Below, in pieces: positions 35,367-44,378 of a stretch of 64,000 nt of DNA (positions are counted from its first letter, which is position 1; each line of letters opens with the position of its first letter). Made by a program: the position numbers and the translations under genes. Origin of the DNA: Microbacterium marinilacus (GTDB taxonomy: Bacteria; Actinomycetota; Actinomycetes; Actinomycetales; Microbacteriaceae); contig NZ_JAIJZW010000002.1 of the NCBI RefSeq assembly GCF_019753765.1, positions 282,372 through 346,371 of the forward strand. Reading direction: 5' to 3'. Under the pieces are notes generated by a model. That model saw only the letters and a program-made list of their open reading frames with translations. It did not search any database and was not told where the DNA came from.

Positions 35367-35386
35367 AGGTAAGGCATGCCTTATCT
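35367..35386. promoter_or_regulatory. DtxR/IdeR-type iron box of the receptor operon
   Basis: AGGTAAGGCA and TGCCTTATCT form a near-perfect 20-bp palindrome (core TAAGGCATGCCTTA, 35370-35383, perfect). It lies directly downstream of TAGCCT (35388-35393, minus strand), covering the likely transcription start of the receptor operon, where a repressor would block initiation. Confidence 0.75.
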
Positions 35387-35481
35387 CAGGCTAGGGAGCC
35401 GATGTTGTCGCGGGCAGACAGGTGGTGTCGCGCAGGTGACACGCGACCGGCTCCGTGCGGAGCCCGTCCAAGCCCGAGGCG

Positions 35482-36342
35482 TCAGCTGCCGGGGGTGCGG
35501 GGGAGGAACCGATGGGGCGGCCTCCCCATGACCCGGTGGAACGCCGCGCTGAACGCGCTGACGGTCGCGTACCCGACCCGACGTGAGACGACTCCCACCG
35601 GCACCCCGTCGCCGAGCAGGCGCACGGCCGCCGACATCCGCGCGGCCGTGCGCCACTCGCTGAACGTCATGCCGACCTCGGCGCGGAACGCGCGGGCGAG
35701 GGTGCGGGTGCTCATCGACGTCAGCCAGGCCCAGTCCGCGATCGAGCGGTCGTCCGCGGGGTCGGACATGATCGCCCGCGCGATCGGCGCGATCCGCTCG
35801 TCACGCGGCAGGGGCAGCTCGATGGCGGGAAGCTCCTCGTCGACGATCATCTCCAGGCACACGCGCTGGGCCCGCAGGCGCTGCGGCTTGGGCATGCCCG
35901 AGACGGCCAGGAACGCCAGCATCTCGCGGAGAGCCGCGTTGACGACCACCGTGTGCACCTCACTCGTCGCCGGGGCCGCGACCGGCTGCCCGGGGTCGTC
36001 CTCCACCGGCCAGGCGAACGGCATCACGTACACGGCGGCGAGGGTGGTGGACGCGGCCCGGCTCGTCGAGTGCGGAGTGCCCGACGGCACCCACAGGCCC
36101 TGGCCCACCGACAGCGAGTGCCGGGTGCCCTGCACCTCGACGTCGGCGGCGCCGCGGCTCGGCCAGAAGACCGTGTGCTCGGGATGCGCGTGGCGCTCCG
36201 GTGCGCAGCCGTCGGCGTCGTCGACGTATGTGTGGCGCAGGAAGCGGGTGGTGAGCAGGTACCCCTCGGGCACGACGACGTTGCGGAGGAGCGCATCCGG
36301 GTCTCCGGGCGTTGCGGCGGCAGCGCTGCGGGCGAGGGGCAT
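35482..36342 (-). CDS. AraC-family regulator with cupin sensor domain
   Basis: A 286-residue regulator. The N-terminal half is a cupin (HAHPEHTVFWPSRG, GQGLWVPSGTPHS), which in AraC proteins binds a small ligand; the C-terminal half has the double HTH (WAWLTSMSTRTLARAFRAEVGMTFSEWR, read across both helices, then GYATVSAFSAAFHRVMGRPP). Its position between the receptor operon and a divergent ABC exporter, inside an iron region, suggests it senses a siderophore and activates its transport. The ligand is inference. It could act on either neighbour. Confidence 0.9.
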   Translation of the reverse strand: MPLARSAAAATPGDPDALLRNVVVPEGYLLTTRFLRHTYVDDADGCAPERHAHPEHTVFWPSRGAADVEVQGTRHSLSVGQGLWVPSGTPHSTSRAASTTLAAVYVMPFAWPVEDDPGQPVAAPATSEVHTVVVNAALREMLAFLAVSGMPKPQRLRAQRVCLEMIVDEELPAIELPLPRDERIAPIARAIMSDPADDRSIADWAWLTSMSTRTLARAFRAEVGMTFSEWRTAARMSAAVRLLGDGVPVGVVSRRVGYATVSAFSAAFHRVMGRPPHRFLPRTPGS

Positions 36343-36400
36343 GGCGGGGTCCTCTGCTCGTGACGTCCGCGTCGGTTCGGGGGACGGACGTCGTATCGGG

Positions 36401-36418
36401 TGAGTAAGGATACCCTCG
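36401..36418. promoter_or_regulatory. Weak iron-box-like site and -10 upstream of the ABC exporter
   Basis: AGTAAGGATACCCTCG contains AGGnTAnCCT (36407-36416), the core shape of a DtxR/IdeR site, but the outer bases are not symmetric. TACCCT (36411-36416) may be a -10. The same AAGGATAC-CTCG string is seen at 40716-40728 upstream of the other ABC operon. Confidence 0.35.
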
Positions 36419-36486
36419 CTCGTGGTGTCGCCTGCGCGACACTTCTCGTCGTCCGCGGGCTTCGCGCGCTGCCTAGCGTGATGGCG

Positions 36487-38184
36487 ATGCACACCGAGAG
36501 CCCCTCGTCGACGCCGACCCCCGGCGGCCTGATCCGCCATGCCCTCACGCGCGGCGGACGCGGCTGGCGCCTCGCCGGCGCGACGACGGGCTACATGCTG
36601 CACCAGGCGAGCGAGGCGGCCGTGCCCATCCTCATCGGCGTGGTCATCGACCGCGCGGTCATGCCCGGGGATCTCGGCGCCCTCGTGCTGTGGCTCGGGG
36701 TGCTCGGCGCCGTGTTCGTCGTGCTGTCGCTGAGCTATCAGTCGGCGAGCCTGGCCATGGTGCGCGTGTACGGTCACGGCGAGCACGATCTCCGCCAGCT
36801 CGCCGTGGCGAGGGTCCTGCATCCGCGTCGTCTGGCGCCCCGCCCCACGGGGGAGGTCCTCTCCGTCGCCACGAGCGACACGTATCGCGTGGCCGGCGTC
36901 GCGTGGAGCATCGCGGAGCAGGGCGCGACGCTCTCCGCCCTCCTGACCGCGGTGATCGCGCTGCTGGTGATCTCCGTGCCGCTCGGCTTGGGCGTGCTCG
37001 GCGGCGCGCTCCTGGTGCTGTGGGGCATGACCGCGCTGGCGCGGCCGATCGAGCGCATCGGCCTGGCCGAGCAGGGGGCGGTGGCGCGGGCCAGCGACGT
37101 CGCGACGGACGCGATCGCCGGGCTGCGCGTCGTGCACGGCCTCGCCGCGCACGATCAGCTCGTCGAGCGGTATCGGATGGCGAGCGCCGCATCGCGCGAC
37201 GGCGCGGTGCGCGCCTCCCGGTCGCTGCTGGTTTATCGGGCCGTCAGCACGGCGGTATCGGTCTGCTATCTCGCCGCGCTCGCGGCGGCGGCGGGGTGGA
37301 TGGCGCTGCAGGGCGCCATCACCCCCGGGCAGCTCGTGACGGTGGTCGGCCTCGCCCAGTTCCTCCAGGGGGCGCTCGATCACATCGGCACCTTCGGGGC
37401 GAACTGGGCCCACAAGCGGGCGTCCGCGCGGCGCCTCCACGAGCTCGTCGCCGAGCCGTACGCTCTGCCCGACGGCGCCGGGACAGCCCCCGAGCCGCGG
37501 TCTCTGCGCTGGACGGCGCCCGGCGGGGTCGTCGAGACGCTTCCCGGCGCGATGGTCGGCGTCCGGGTGCGCGATGCCGCGCAGGCGCGCGAGGCCGCGG
37601 CGGCGCTCGGCTTCCGCACGGTGCCGGCGGCGGGCGAGCTGAGCCTGGGCGGCCGGGATGCGCTCACGATCGGTCCGAACGCCTATCGGGCCCACGTGCT
37701 GGCGCCGCCCCACGATGCCTTCGTCTTCACCGGCACGCTGCGCCGGAACGTCCACCTCGACGATCGAGCGCCCGACGACGGCGCGGTCGATGATGGCGCG
37801 GCCCACGACGGCTCGCGCGAGCGGCGCTCGCTGGACGACGCGGTGCTCGCCGCCACGGCGCTGGACGACGTGATCGAGCACGCGGGCTCCGTGGACGCCC
37901 CCGTCGGGGAGGAGGGGCGGCGGCTGTCGGGAGGGCAGCGTCAGCGGCTGCTGCTCGCCCGCGCCCTGCACGCGCCGGCCGACGTGATCGTGCTGGACGA
38001 GCCCACCACGGCGCTCGACCCGGTCACGACACGGCGTGTGGCGCACGGCCTCGCCCGCAGCGGCCGGACGATCCTGCTGATCACGAGCGACCCGCTGCTG
38101 CTCGACGCCTGCGCGCGGGTCGTCGACCTCGGCGCGCCGTCCGCGTCGCGGTCGGGAGCCGGCCGCGAGGAGGTCCCGGCATGA
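36487..38184 (+). CDS. Half ABC exporter with degenerate nucleotide site (no Walker A)
   Basis: A 565-residue membrane-plus-ATPase half transporter (exporter type IV fold, six helices in the first 310 residues). The ATPase domain keeps the signature [17 protein letters not shown] near 478 and Walker [13 protein letters not shown], but where Walker A should lie (about 354) it reads [18 protein letters not shown], with no GxxGxGKS/T. The Q-loop (APPHDAFVF) and H-loop (ITSDPLLLD) also lack Gln and His. The frame is clean, so this is not a sequencing error. ATG 36487 is chosen because TAGCGT (36474-36479) ends 7 nt before it; ATG 36481 is possible. It partners with the next gene (ATGA overlap). 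Confidence 0.9.
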   Translation: MHTESPSSTPTPGGLIRHALTRGGRGWRLAGATTGYMLHQASEAAVPILIGVVIDRAVMPGDLGALVLWLGVLGAVFVVLSLSYQSASLAMVRVYGHGEHDLRQLAVARVLHPRRLAPRPTGEVLSVATSDTYRVAGVAWSIAEQGATLSALLTAVIALLVISVPLGLGVLGGALLVLWGMTALARPIERIGLAEQGAVARASDVATDAIAGLRVVHGLAAHDQLVERYRMASAASRDGAVRASRSLLVYRAVSTAVSVCYLAALAAAAGWMALQGAITPGQLVTVVGLAQFLQGALDHIGTFGANWAHKRASARRLHELVAEPYALPDGAGTAPEPRSLRWTAPGGVVETLPGAMVGVRVRDAAQAREAAAALGFRTVPAAGELSLGGRDALTIGPNAYRAHVLAPPHDAFVFTGTLRRNVHLDDRAPDDGAVDDGAAHDGSRERRSLDDAVLAATALDDVIEHAGSVDAPVGEEGRRLSGGQRQRLLLARALHAPADVIVLDEPTTALDPVTTRRVAHGLARSGRTILLITSDPLLLDACARVVDLGAPSASRSGAGREEVPA

Positions 38185-39935
38185 CGGCCCCGAGGCTGCC
38201 CGTCGCGTCACCGCGAGACACCCTGCGCGCCGTCGGCTCGCTCCTCGCGCGTCGCCGAGGGGCTCTGCTCGCGACCATCGCGCTCCTGGTCTCCGGATCG
38301 GCGAGCGCCCTCGCCATCCCGCCTCTTCTCGGGTGGATCGTCGACGTCGTGGTGGACGGGGGCGGCACCGAGCGCATCGGTCTCGCCGCCGCGGGCCTCG
38401 TCGGAGCGGGAGCGCTGTCAGCCGTCTGCACGTGGTGGGGAGGGCGGCTGCTGGTCGCGTGCCTGCAGTCGATGCTCGCCGAGCTGCGTGAGGAGGTGTT
38501 CGCGACCGCGATGCGTCTGGATGCCGGGGAGGTCGAGCACGCCGGCAGCTCCGATGTCGTCTCGCGTCTCACCGGCGACGTCGAGGCCGTCACCGAGGCC
38601 GGATCGGGGGTCCTTCCGCGCTTCCTCGGCGCGCTCTTCACGATCGTGCTGACCGCCGTCGGGATGGCCGTGCTCGACCCGTTCCTCGCGCTCGCCGCGT
38701 TGGTCGCCGTCCCGCTGCAGGCGGTGGCGGTGACGCGTTTCCTGCGACGCTCACGGCCGCTGTACGTGCGGCTGCGCCGCGAGGAGTCCGATCGTGGGCA
38801 GGCCATCATCGAGAGCGTCGCGGGCGCGGAGACGGTGCGGGCTCACGGGCACGAGCATCACCGGCTCGGTCTCGTCGCCGAGCGCAGTCTGACCGCTGTC
38901 GAGACGCAGCGCGTCACGACCCGCGCGCGCAACGTCTTCAACGGCACCCTGAACCTCGCCGAGCTCGTCGGGCTGGCAGCCGTGCTGGCGGCGGGGCTCT
39001 GGCGGGTCGAGACGGCGGGGCTGACGATCGGGGCCGTCACCGCCGCCGCGCTGTTCTTCCACCGTCTGTTCGGGCCGATCGGCGCGCTGCTGTCGAGCAT
39101 CGACGACCTGCAGCGCGCACAGGCGGGGCTCGAACGTCTCGTCGGTGTGCGCGGAGCCGCACGCCCGGCTCGCCCGGTACAGACGATCCGGGACTCCTCG
39201 GTGCGGCTGCGCGGGGCGTCGTTCGCCTACCCGGGCTCGTCCTCGCCGCGCCCCGCTCTGGAGGACGTCGACCTCGTCGTGCCCCCGGGGGCGACGGCCG
39301 TCCTCGTCGGTGCCAGTGGGTCGGGCAAGTCGACGATCGCCCGCCTCGTCGCGGGCCTCGCCGAGCCCGACGCCGGCGAGGTGCTCGTGGGCGGAGCGCC
39401 GGCGGCGCGGGCGGCGCGGGCGGACGGGCGCCCCGCCGTGATGCTCGTGACCCAGGAGACCCATCTGTTCTCGGGTTCGCTGGCGGACAACCTCCGACTC
39501 GCGCGCGCGGATGCCTCGGACGCCGACCTCGTCGCCGCGCTGGAGGGCGTCGGCGCCGGGTGGGCCGTCGGCCTGCCGGGCGGCCTCGACGCCGTGCCGG
39601 GCGGTGACCTCGACGAGCAGCGTCTGCAGCAGCTCGCACTGGCCAGAGTGCTGCTGGCGGACCCGCCGGTGGTCGTGCTGGACGAGGCCACCGCGCACGC
39701 CGGGGCGGACGCCACCCTCGACCGAGCGGTCCAGGCGGTGGTCTACGGGCGCACGGCCCTGGTGGTGGCGCATCGACTGTCGCATGCGGAGGGAGCCGAT
39801 CTCGTCGTCGTCTTCGAGCGAGGCCGCGTCGCCGAGCGCGGCACGCTCGAAGAACTCGTCGCGCGCGGGGGTGCGTTCCGGGCGCTGTGGAGCGCCTGGC
39901 GCGGGGCGGGAACGGGCGCCGGCGCATCGGGCTGA
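38181..39935 (+). CDS. Half ABC exporter, catalytic partner
   Basis: A 584-residue half transporter with a six-helix membrane domain and an ATPase domain with intact Walker [10 protein letters not shown] at 377-385, Q-loop [11 protein letters not shown], Walker [11 protein letters not shown] and H-loop [11 protein letters not shown]. Its own signature motif is degenerate ([15 protein letters not shown] for LSGGQ). Paired with the upstream half, one composite ATP site is canonical (this Walker A with the partner's LSGGQ) and the other is dead. Siderophore or related metabolite export is a guess from location in the iron island. Confidence 0.92.
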   Translation: MTAPRLPVASPRDTLRAVGSLLARRRGALLATIALLVSGSASALAIPPLLGWIVDVVVDGGGTERIGLAAAGLVGAGALSAVCTWWGGRLLVACLQSMLAELREEVFATAMRLDAGEVEHAGSSDVVSRLTGDVEAVTEAGSGVLPRFLGALFTIVLTAVGMAVLDPFLALAALVAVPLQAVAVTRFLRRSRPLYVRLRREESDRGQAIIESVAGAETVRAHGHEHHRLGLVAERSLTAVETQRVTTRARNVFNGTLNLAELVGLAAVLAAGLWRVETAGLTIGAVTAAALFFHRLFGPIGALLSSIDDLQRAQAGLERLVGVRGAARPARPVQTIRDSSVRLRGASFAYPGSSSPRPALEDVDLVVPPGATAVLVGASGSGKSTIARLVAGLAEPDAGEVLVGGAPAARAARADGRPAVMLVTQETHLFSGSLADNLRLARADASDADLVAALEGVGAGWAVGLPGGLDAVPGGDLDEQRLQQLALARVLLADPPVVVLDEATAHAGADATLDRAVQAVVYGRTALVVAHRLSHAEGADLVVVFERGRVAERGTLEELVARGGAFRALWSAWRGAGTGAGASG

Positions 39936-39960
39936 GGCCTGTTCTCCCGGGGTGAGCGGC

Positions 39961-40638
39961 TCAGCGCGCCTCGAGGCGGTGCGCGACGCCGTCGATGACG
40001 AGGTCGACCTTGTCCTGCCACCAGCGGCTCGGGCGGCCCGGCTCGCCCATCGCGTAGCGCATGGCTTCGAGGTACTGGCCCGACAGTGCAGGGTCGGCGA
40101 TGGTCGCACCGGCCTCCGCCATGCGTGCCAGAACCTGCTCGCTGTAGCTTCCGCCGCCTTCGACGGGGCGATGCAGCGACTCGATCGTGAGGAACGCGTC
40201 GGCGGTCATGTCGCCGATCGTGTCGACGATGAGCGCCGCCTCGCGGAGCTCGAAGCCGAGACCGGTCGTGAGGTGCTCGACGACCCGGTAGGACTGCGCG
40301 ACCAGCTCATCGGGCACCGTCTTCATCTCGCGCAGTCGCTGCGCCAGGCCCGGCGTGCGCGCGAACATCCGCCACATCGCCTGCGCGCACGTGCGCAGGT
40401 ACTCGGCCCAGTCGTCGTCGGGCTCGGGCCAGTCGGAGCGGGCGACGGCCAGGGCGACGGCCGCGTCGAGCATGTCCTCGACACCGTCGACGTGTCGGTA
40501 CAGGGTCGACTGATCGACGCCGAGCCGGGCCGACACCGACGTGATGGTCGCCTGGTCGAGCCCGAGCTCCAGGACGGTGTCCAGAATCGCCTCGCGGGAG
40601 GTCAGAGGGGGTCGGCCTCGGCGCGGTCGAACGGGCAT
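39961..40638 (-). CDS. TetR-family regulator divergent from the IrtAB-like operon
   Basis: A 225-residue protein with a basic N-terminus (RPRRGRPP), HTH (AILDTVLELGLDQATITSVSARLGVDQSTLYRHVDG, recognition helix near DQSTLYRHV) and a C-terminal domain of the type seen in TetR_C proteins (about 60-225). It is convergent with the ABC exporter and divergent from the IrtAB-like operon across 126 bp that contain an iron box, a promoter and the palindrome TTTTGCAA-N7-TTGCAAAA. Regulation of the IrtAB-like operon is the simplest reading. Confidence 0.88.
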   Translation of the reverse strand: MPVRPRRGRPPLTSREAILDTVLELGLDQATITSVSARLGVDQSTLYRHVDGVEDMLDAAVALAVARSDWPEPDDDWAEYLRTCAQAMWRMFARTPGLAQRLREMKTVPDELVAQSYRVVEHLTTGLGFELREAALIVDTIGDMTADAFLTIESLHRPVEGGGSYSEQVLARMAEAGATIADPALSGQYLEAMRYAMGEPGRPSRWWQDKVDLVIDGVAHRLEAR

Positions 40639-40685
40639 CGCCCCATGGTACTCAGCACCGGGCGGCCGACAGCCGAGGTCGTCGA

Positions 40686-40704
40686 TTAGGCAAGCCTTGC
40701 CTAT
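40686..40704. promoter_or_regulatory. DtxR/IdeR-type iron box of the IrtAB-like operon
   Basis: TTAGGCAAG C CTTGCCTAT is a 19-bp palindrome with a central base. It matches the DtxR/IdeR consensus (TTAGGTTAG S CTAACCTAA) at 14 of 19 positions by eye. It covers the -35 hexamer TTGCCT (40697-40702). Confidence 0.8.
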
Positions 40705-40725
40705 CTGTAGTGGGAAGGATACGCT
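40697..40725 (+). promoter_or_regulatory. Promoter of the IrtAB-like operon
   Basis: TTGCCT (40697-40702) and TACGCT (40720-40725) with a 17-bp spacer. The -35 lies inside the iron box. Confidence 0.7.
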
Positions 40726-40732
40726 CGGGCTG

Positions 40733-40755
40733 TTTTGCAATACACATTTGCAAAA
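40733..40755 (+). promoter_or_regulatory. Inverted repeat TTTTGCAA-N7-TTGCAAAA at the ribosome binding site
   Basis: Perfect 8-bp inverted repeat (40733-40740 and 40748-40755), AT-rich against a GC-rich background. It could be the operator of the divergent TetR protein just after the transcription start, or an RNA hairpin: its right arm runs into AAAAGGAGG (40752-40760), the Shine-Dalgarno. Confidence 0.65.
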
Positions 40756-40764
40756 GGAGGCAGC

Positions 40765-42609
40765 ATGGGGACGAGCACCGATCGCGCAGAGGCGAAGGCC
40801 GAGCGGGCCCGCGGACGGGAACGGCAGCGCGCGGCGAACGCCCTGCTGCTCGGCCCCGTCCGCTCCCGCCTCGCGGCTGCGAGCGCGCTGACCGCCCTGT
40901 CCTCCCTCTGCGCGGTGGTGCCGTTCATCCTGATCGCCGAGGTATGCCGCGAGCTGCTCGGCCCCGCTCCCGACTGGGACCGCACCTGGACCCTGCTGCT
41001 CGTGTCGCTCGGCATCCTCGGTCTGCGCGGACTGCTGTCCTCCGTCGCGCTGCTGTGGTCGCACCTCATCGACTCCGAGCACCAGTTCACGCTGCGCCGC
41101 CTGCTGGCCCGCAAGCTCAGCCGCGTGCCGCTCGGCTGGTTCACCGAGCGCAGCTCGGGCGAGGTCAAGAAGCACCTGCAGGGAGACGTCGAGGCGCTGC
41201 ACTACCTCGTCGCGCACGCGCGGCTGGAGTTCGTCGCCGCCGTCACCCTCCCGGTGGCGACGCTCGTCTACCTGTTCGTCGTCGACTGGCGCCTCAGCAT
41301 CGTGGTGACGGCGACACTGGCGGGCTACGCAGTCGTCATGTCTCGCATCATGGGGGAGGGGTACACCGAGAAGATCGCCTCCTACGAGCAGTGGAACGCG
41401 AAGGTCTCGGCATCGACGATCGAGTTCGTCGACGGCATCCAGGTCGTCCGCGCGTTCGGGCAGCCGAGGCGCGGGCATCACCGCTACCAGAGGGCGATCG
41501 AGGGCTACTCGGCGTTCTACACGGCGTGGGTCACCCCCATCACCAGGCTGGAGGGATTCGGCAGCCTGCTGCTGAACCCCGTCGTCGTGATGGTGCTGGT
41601 GCTGGTCGCGGGCCTCGGGCTCATCGGCGCCGCCGGGGCTCGCCCCGACGTCCTCATCCCGTTCATCTTCCTAGGGCTCGGCATCGGTGGCAGCGTCCTC
41701 GCCCTCGGGTACGGCGCGCAGGCTCTGCGACAGGCGTCCGCCGCCGCCGTCCGGCTGTGGGAACTCACCGAGACCCCCGACCTCACCGACCCGGCCGACG
41801 GGCCGGTCCCCGGCTCGGGGCTGGTGCGCTTCGAGGACGTCTCCTTCGGCTATCGGGAAGGCCACCTCGTCCTGCGCGGGATCGACCTGGAGCTGCGGCC
41901 CGGCACCATCACCGCGCTCGTCGGCCCGTCCGGCTCGGGCAAATCGACGCTCGCCCGGCTGCTCCCGCGCTTCTTCGACGTCACCGCCGGCCGCATCACC
42001 GTGGACGGCCACGACATCCGTACGCTGCGGTCGCGCGACCTGTACCGGTCTGTGGGCTTCGTGCTCCAGGACGTGCAGCTGATCGCGGGGACGGTGCGCG
42101 AGAACCTCCTGCTGGGGCGCCCCGACGCGGACGACGACGCCGTCGAGCGCGCGACCCGTGCCGCCCAGATCCACGATCGGATCCTCGAGCTGCCCCGCGG
42201 CTACGACTCCGAGATCGGGGTGGACGCGCGCCTGTCCGGAGGGGAGGCGCAGCGGCTGTCGATCGCACGGGCGTTGCTCGCCGACGCGCCGATCCTCGTG
42301 CTCGACGAGGCGACCGCCTTCGCCGACCCGGAATCGGAGGCGGCCATCCAGGACGCCCTCGCGGTGCTCGTCGCGTCGCGCACCGTGCTGGTCATCGCCC
42401 ACCGGCTCCACACGATCGCCGACGTCGACCACGTCGTCGTGCTCGACGAGGGCCGGGTCGTGGAACAGGGGCCGCCCGCGCAGCTGAGAGAGGGCGGAGG
42501 ACTGTTCTCCCGGCTGTGGCAGGCGAACGGACGTGCGCTGCAGGAGGTCGAGGAGGTCGCGAGCGCGCCCACCACGGCCGTCGACAACACCGAGGAGGTG
42601 TCCGCATGA
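40765..42609 (+). CDS. IrtA/YbtP-like ABC half transporter (siderophore import, exporter fold)
   Basis: A 614-residue membrane-plus-ATPase protein: a hydrophilic lead of about 35 residues, six helices, then an ATPase domain with Walker A GPSGSGKST near 388, Q-loop VLQDVQLIAGT, signature RLSGGEAQRLS, Walker B ILVLDEATAFAD and H-loop VIAHRLHTIAD. IrtAB and YbtPQ import ferric siderophores despite their exporter fold; in IrtA the flavoreductase is fused at the N-terminus, whereas here it is a separate gene downstream. The strong AAAAGGAGG 4-5 nt before ATG 40765 decides the start over the upstream ATA/GCA-rich frame. Iron box in the promoter. Confidence 0.88.
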   Translation: MGTSTDRAEAKAERARGRERQRAANALLLGPVRSRLAAASALTALSSLCAVVPFILIAEVCRELLGPAPDWDRTWTLLLVSLGILGLRGLLSSVALLWSHLIDSEHQFTLRRLLARKLSRVPLGWFTERSSGEVKKHLQGDVEALHYLVAHARLEFVAAVTLPVATLVYLFVVDWRLSIVVTATLAGYAVVMSRIMGEGYTEKIASYEQWNAKVSASTIEFVDGIQVVRAFGQPRRGHHRYQRAIEGYSAFYTAWVTPITRLEGFGSLLLNPVVVMVLVLVAGLGLIGAAGARPDVLIPFIFLGLGIGGSVLALGYGAQALRQASAAAVRLWELTETPDLTDPADGPVPGSGLVRFEDVSFGYREGHLVLRGIDLELRPGTITALVGPSGSGKSTLARLLPRFFDVTAGRITVDGHDIRTLRSRDLYRSVGFVLQDVQLIAGTVRENLLLGRPDADDDAVERATRAAQIHDRILELPRGYDSEIGVDARLSGGEAQRLSIARALLADAPILVLDEATAFADPESEAAIQDALAVLVASRTVLVIAHRLHTIADVDHVVVLDEGRVVEQGPPAQLREGGGLFSRLWQANGRALQEVEEVASAPTTAVDNTEEVSA

Positions 42610-44378
42610 TCCGCAACGTCCTGAGGCTGGTGCCGGAGTCCCACCGAGCGATGGTGCCCGGATATCTGGCGATGATCGTGCTGAGCGCCCTCGCACAGGC
42701 GGCCGCATACGTGCTGCTGGTGCCGATGCTGGGTGCGGTGCTCTCCGGCCGCGTGCAGGACGCGTGGGGCTGGACGGCGGCGATCGCCGGCGCTGCGCTG
42801 CTGGTGTGCGTGGGCGGGTATCGGCAGTCCGTCATCGGCATCCGCATCGGCATCGGCATGGCGCTGTCCCTGCAGACGCGCCTCGGCGACCACATCGCCA
42901 CGCTGCCGCTCGGCTGGTTCGGATCGGCGACGGCCGGACGCGTGTCTCAACTCGTCAGCGCGAGCGTCCGCGACGTCATGGGCGTGTTCGCACATCTGCT
43001 CGCACCGATGCTGACCGGCGTCGTCGTCCCGGTGGCCGTCGCCCTCGGGATGCTGTTCGTCGATCCGCGGGTAAGCCTCGCGATGCTGCTGAGCGCCCCT
43101 CTGCTGTACCTCGTCAACCGATGGGGACAGGGGGTCTACTCGCGCGCGGAGAAGCGCGTCCACGCCGCCGCGGAGGAGTCCGACTCCCGCGTCATCGAGT
43201 TCGCCCAGGCTCAGCCCGTGCTGCGGGCGTTCGGGGCGGCGGGGGACGGCAACGCCGGGCTGCAGGGGGCCCTGCAGGCGCAGCGGCGCGTGGGGCGGGG
43301 ACTCGTCTGGGCCTCGGTGCCGGGACTCGTCGTGTTCTCGCTGCTCGTGCAGCTCACCTTCGTGCTGCTCGTCTTCCTGGCGGTCGCGCTCGCCGCGGGC
43401 TCGGAGCTCTCGGTGCCGTCGGCCATCGCCCTGATCGCGGTCAGCTCGCGCTTCGTCGAGCCGCTGAACCAGTCGGCCGAGCTGACGACCGCGATGCGCG
43501 GCGCCGCCAACGCCGCCGACCGGATCACCGGACTGCTGGCGACCGAGCCTCTGCCCGAACCCGAGGAGGATCCCCGTCCCGTCGATGCCTCCGTGCGCTT
43601 CACGGACGTGCGATTCGCCTACGACGGCGGCGCCCCGGTGATCGACGGCGTCTCGTTCGAGGTGCCCGCGGGCACCACGACGGCGCTGGTCGGCCCGAGC
43701 GGCAGCGGCAAGACGACGCTGCTGCGGCTGGCCTCGCGCTTCTACGATGTCGATGCGGGCGAAGTGGCGGTCGGCGGGCATCCGATCGCGGGCTACCGCT
43801 CCGGCACGCTGATGGCGCAGTTCTCGCTCGTGTTCCAGGACGTCTACCTGTTCCATCAGACGATCGAGGAGAACGTCCGCATCGGGCGGGTCGACGCGAC
43901 CGCCGACGACATCGCGCGGGTGGCCGGGATCGCGCGCGTCGACGAGATCGTCGAGCGCCTGCCCGACGGCTGGAGCACGGACGTCGGCGAGGGAGGCACG
44001 TCGCTGTCGGGAGGCGAACGGCAGCGGGTGTCGATAGCCAGGGCCCTGCTCAAGGACGCTCCGATCGTGCTGCTGGACGAGGCGACGAGCGCGCTCGACC
44101 CCCGGAACGAGGCCGCGGTGGTGCGAGGTCTTCGAGAGCTGACGAGGGACAAGACGGTGATCGTCGTGGCCCATCGCCTGTCCACGATCCGGCACGCCGA
44201 CCAGATCGTGTTCCTGGACGCCGGACGGATCGTCGAGCGGGGTACCCATGACGAGCTCCTGGCGGCGGACGGCCGCTACGCGCGGTTCTGGAACGAGCGC
44301 TCCCGCGCCTCCGGGTGGCGCCTCGCCGCTGCCGCCGAGCCGGTCGGGGCGTCGACGGTCGTCGAGGAGGCCCGCTGA
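42606..44378 (+). CDS. IrtB/YbtQ-like ABC half transporter
   Basis: The 590-residue partner of the preceding gene, with six helices and an ATPase domain carrying Walker A GPSGSGKTT at about 363, Q-loop VFQDVYLFHQT, signature SLSGGERQRVS, Walker B IVLLDEATSALD and H-loop VVAHRLSTIRHAD. Both ATP sites of this heterodimer are therefore canonical, unlike the exporter pair next door. The ATG overlaps the upstream stop (ATGA). Membrane-domain segment LPLGWFGSATAGRVSQLVSA matches the YbtQ side of the family. Confidence 0.88.
   Translation: MIRNVLRLVPESHRAMVPGYLAMIVLSALAQAAAYVLLVPMLGAVLSGRVQDAWGWTAAIAGAALLVCVGGYRQSVIGIRIGIGMALSLQTRLGDHIATLPLGWFGSATAGRVSQLVSASVRDVMGVFAHLLAPMLTGVVVPVAVALGMLFVDPRVSLAMLLSAPLLYLVNRWGQGVYSRAEKRVHAAAEESDSRVIEFAQAQPVLRAFGAAGDGNAGLQGALQAQRRVGRGLVWASVPGLVVFSLLVQLTFVLLVFLAVALAAGSELSVPSAIALIAVSSRFVEPLNQSAELTTAMRGAANAADRITGLLATEPLPEPEEDPRPVDASVRFTDVRFAYDGGAPVIDGVSFEVPAGTTTALVGPSGSGKTTLLRLASRFYDVDAGEVAVGGHPIAGYRSGTLMAQFSLVFQDVYLFHQTIEENVRIGRVDATADDIARVAGIARVDEIVERLPDGWSTDVGEGGTSLSGGERQRVSIARALLKDAPIVLLDEATSALDPRNEAAVVRGLRELTRDKTVIVVAHRLSTIRHADQIVFLDAGRIVERGTHDELLAADGRYARFWNERSRASGWRLAAAAEPVGASTVVEEAR

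Noticed and set aside
36400..36486. Extended N-terminus of the ABC exporter half starting at 36400
   Set aside because: The added residues are encoded by the promoter region with its -10 boxes, and TAGCGT fits a start at 36487.
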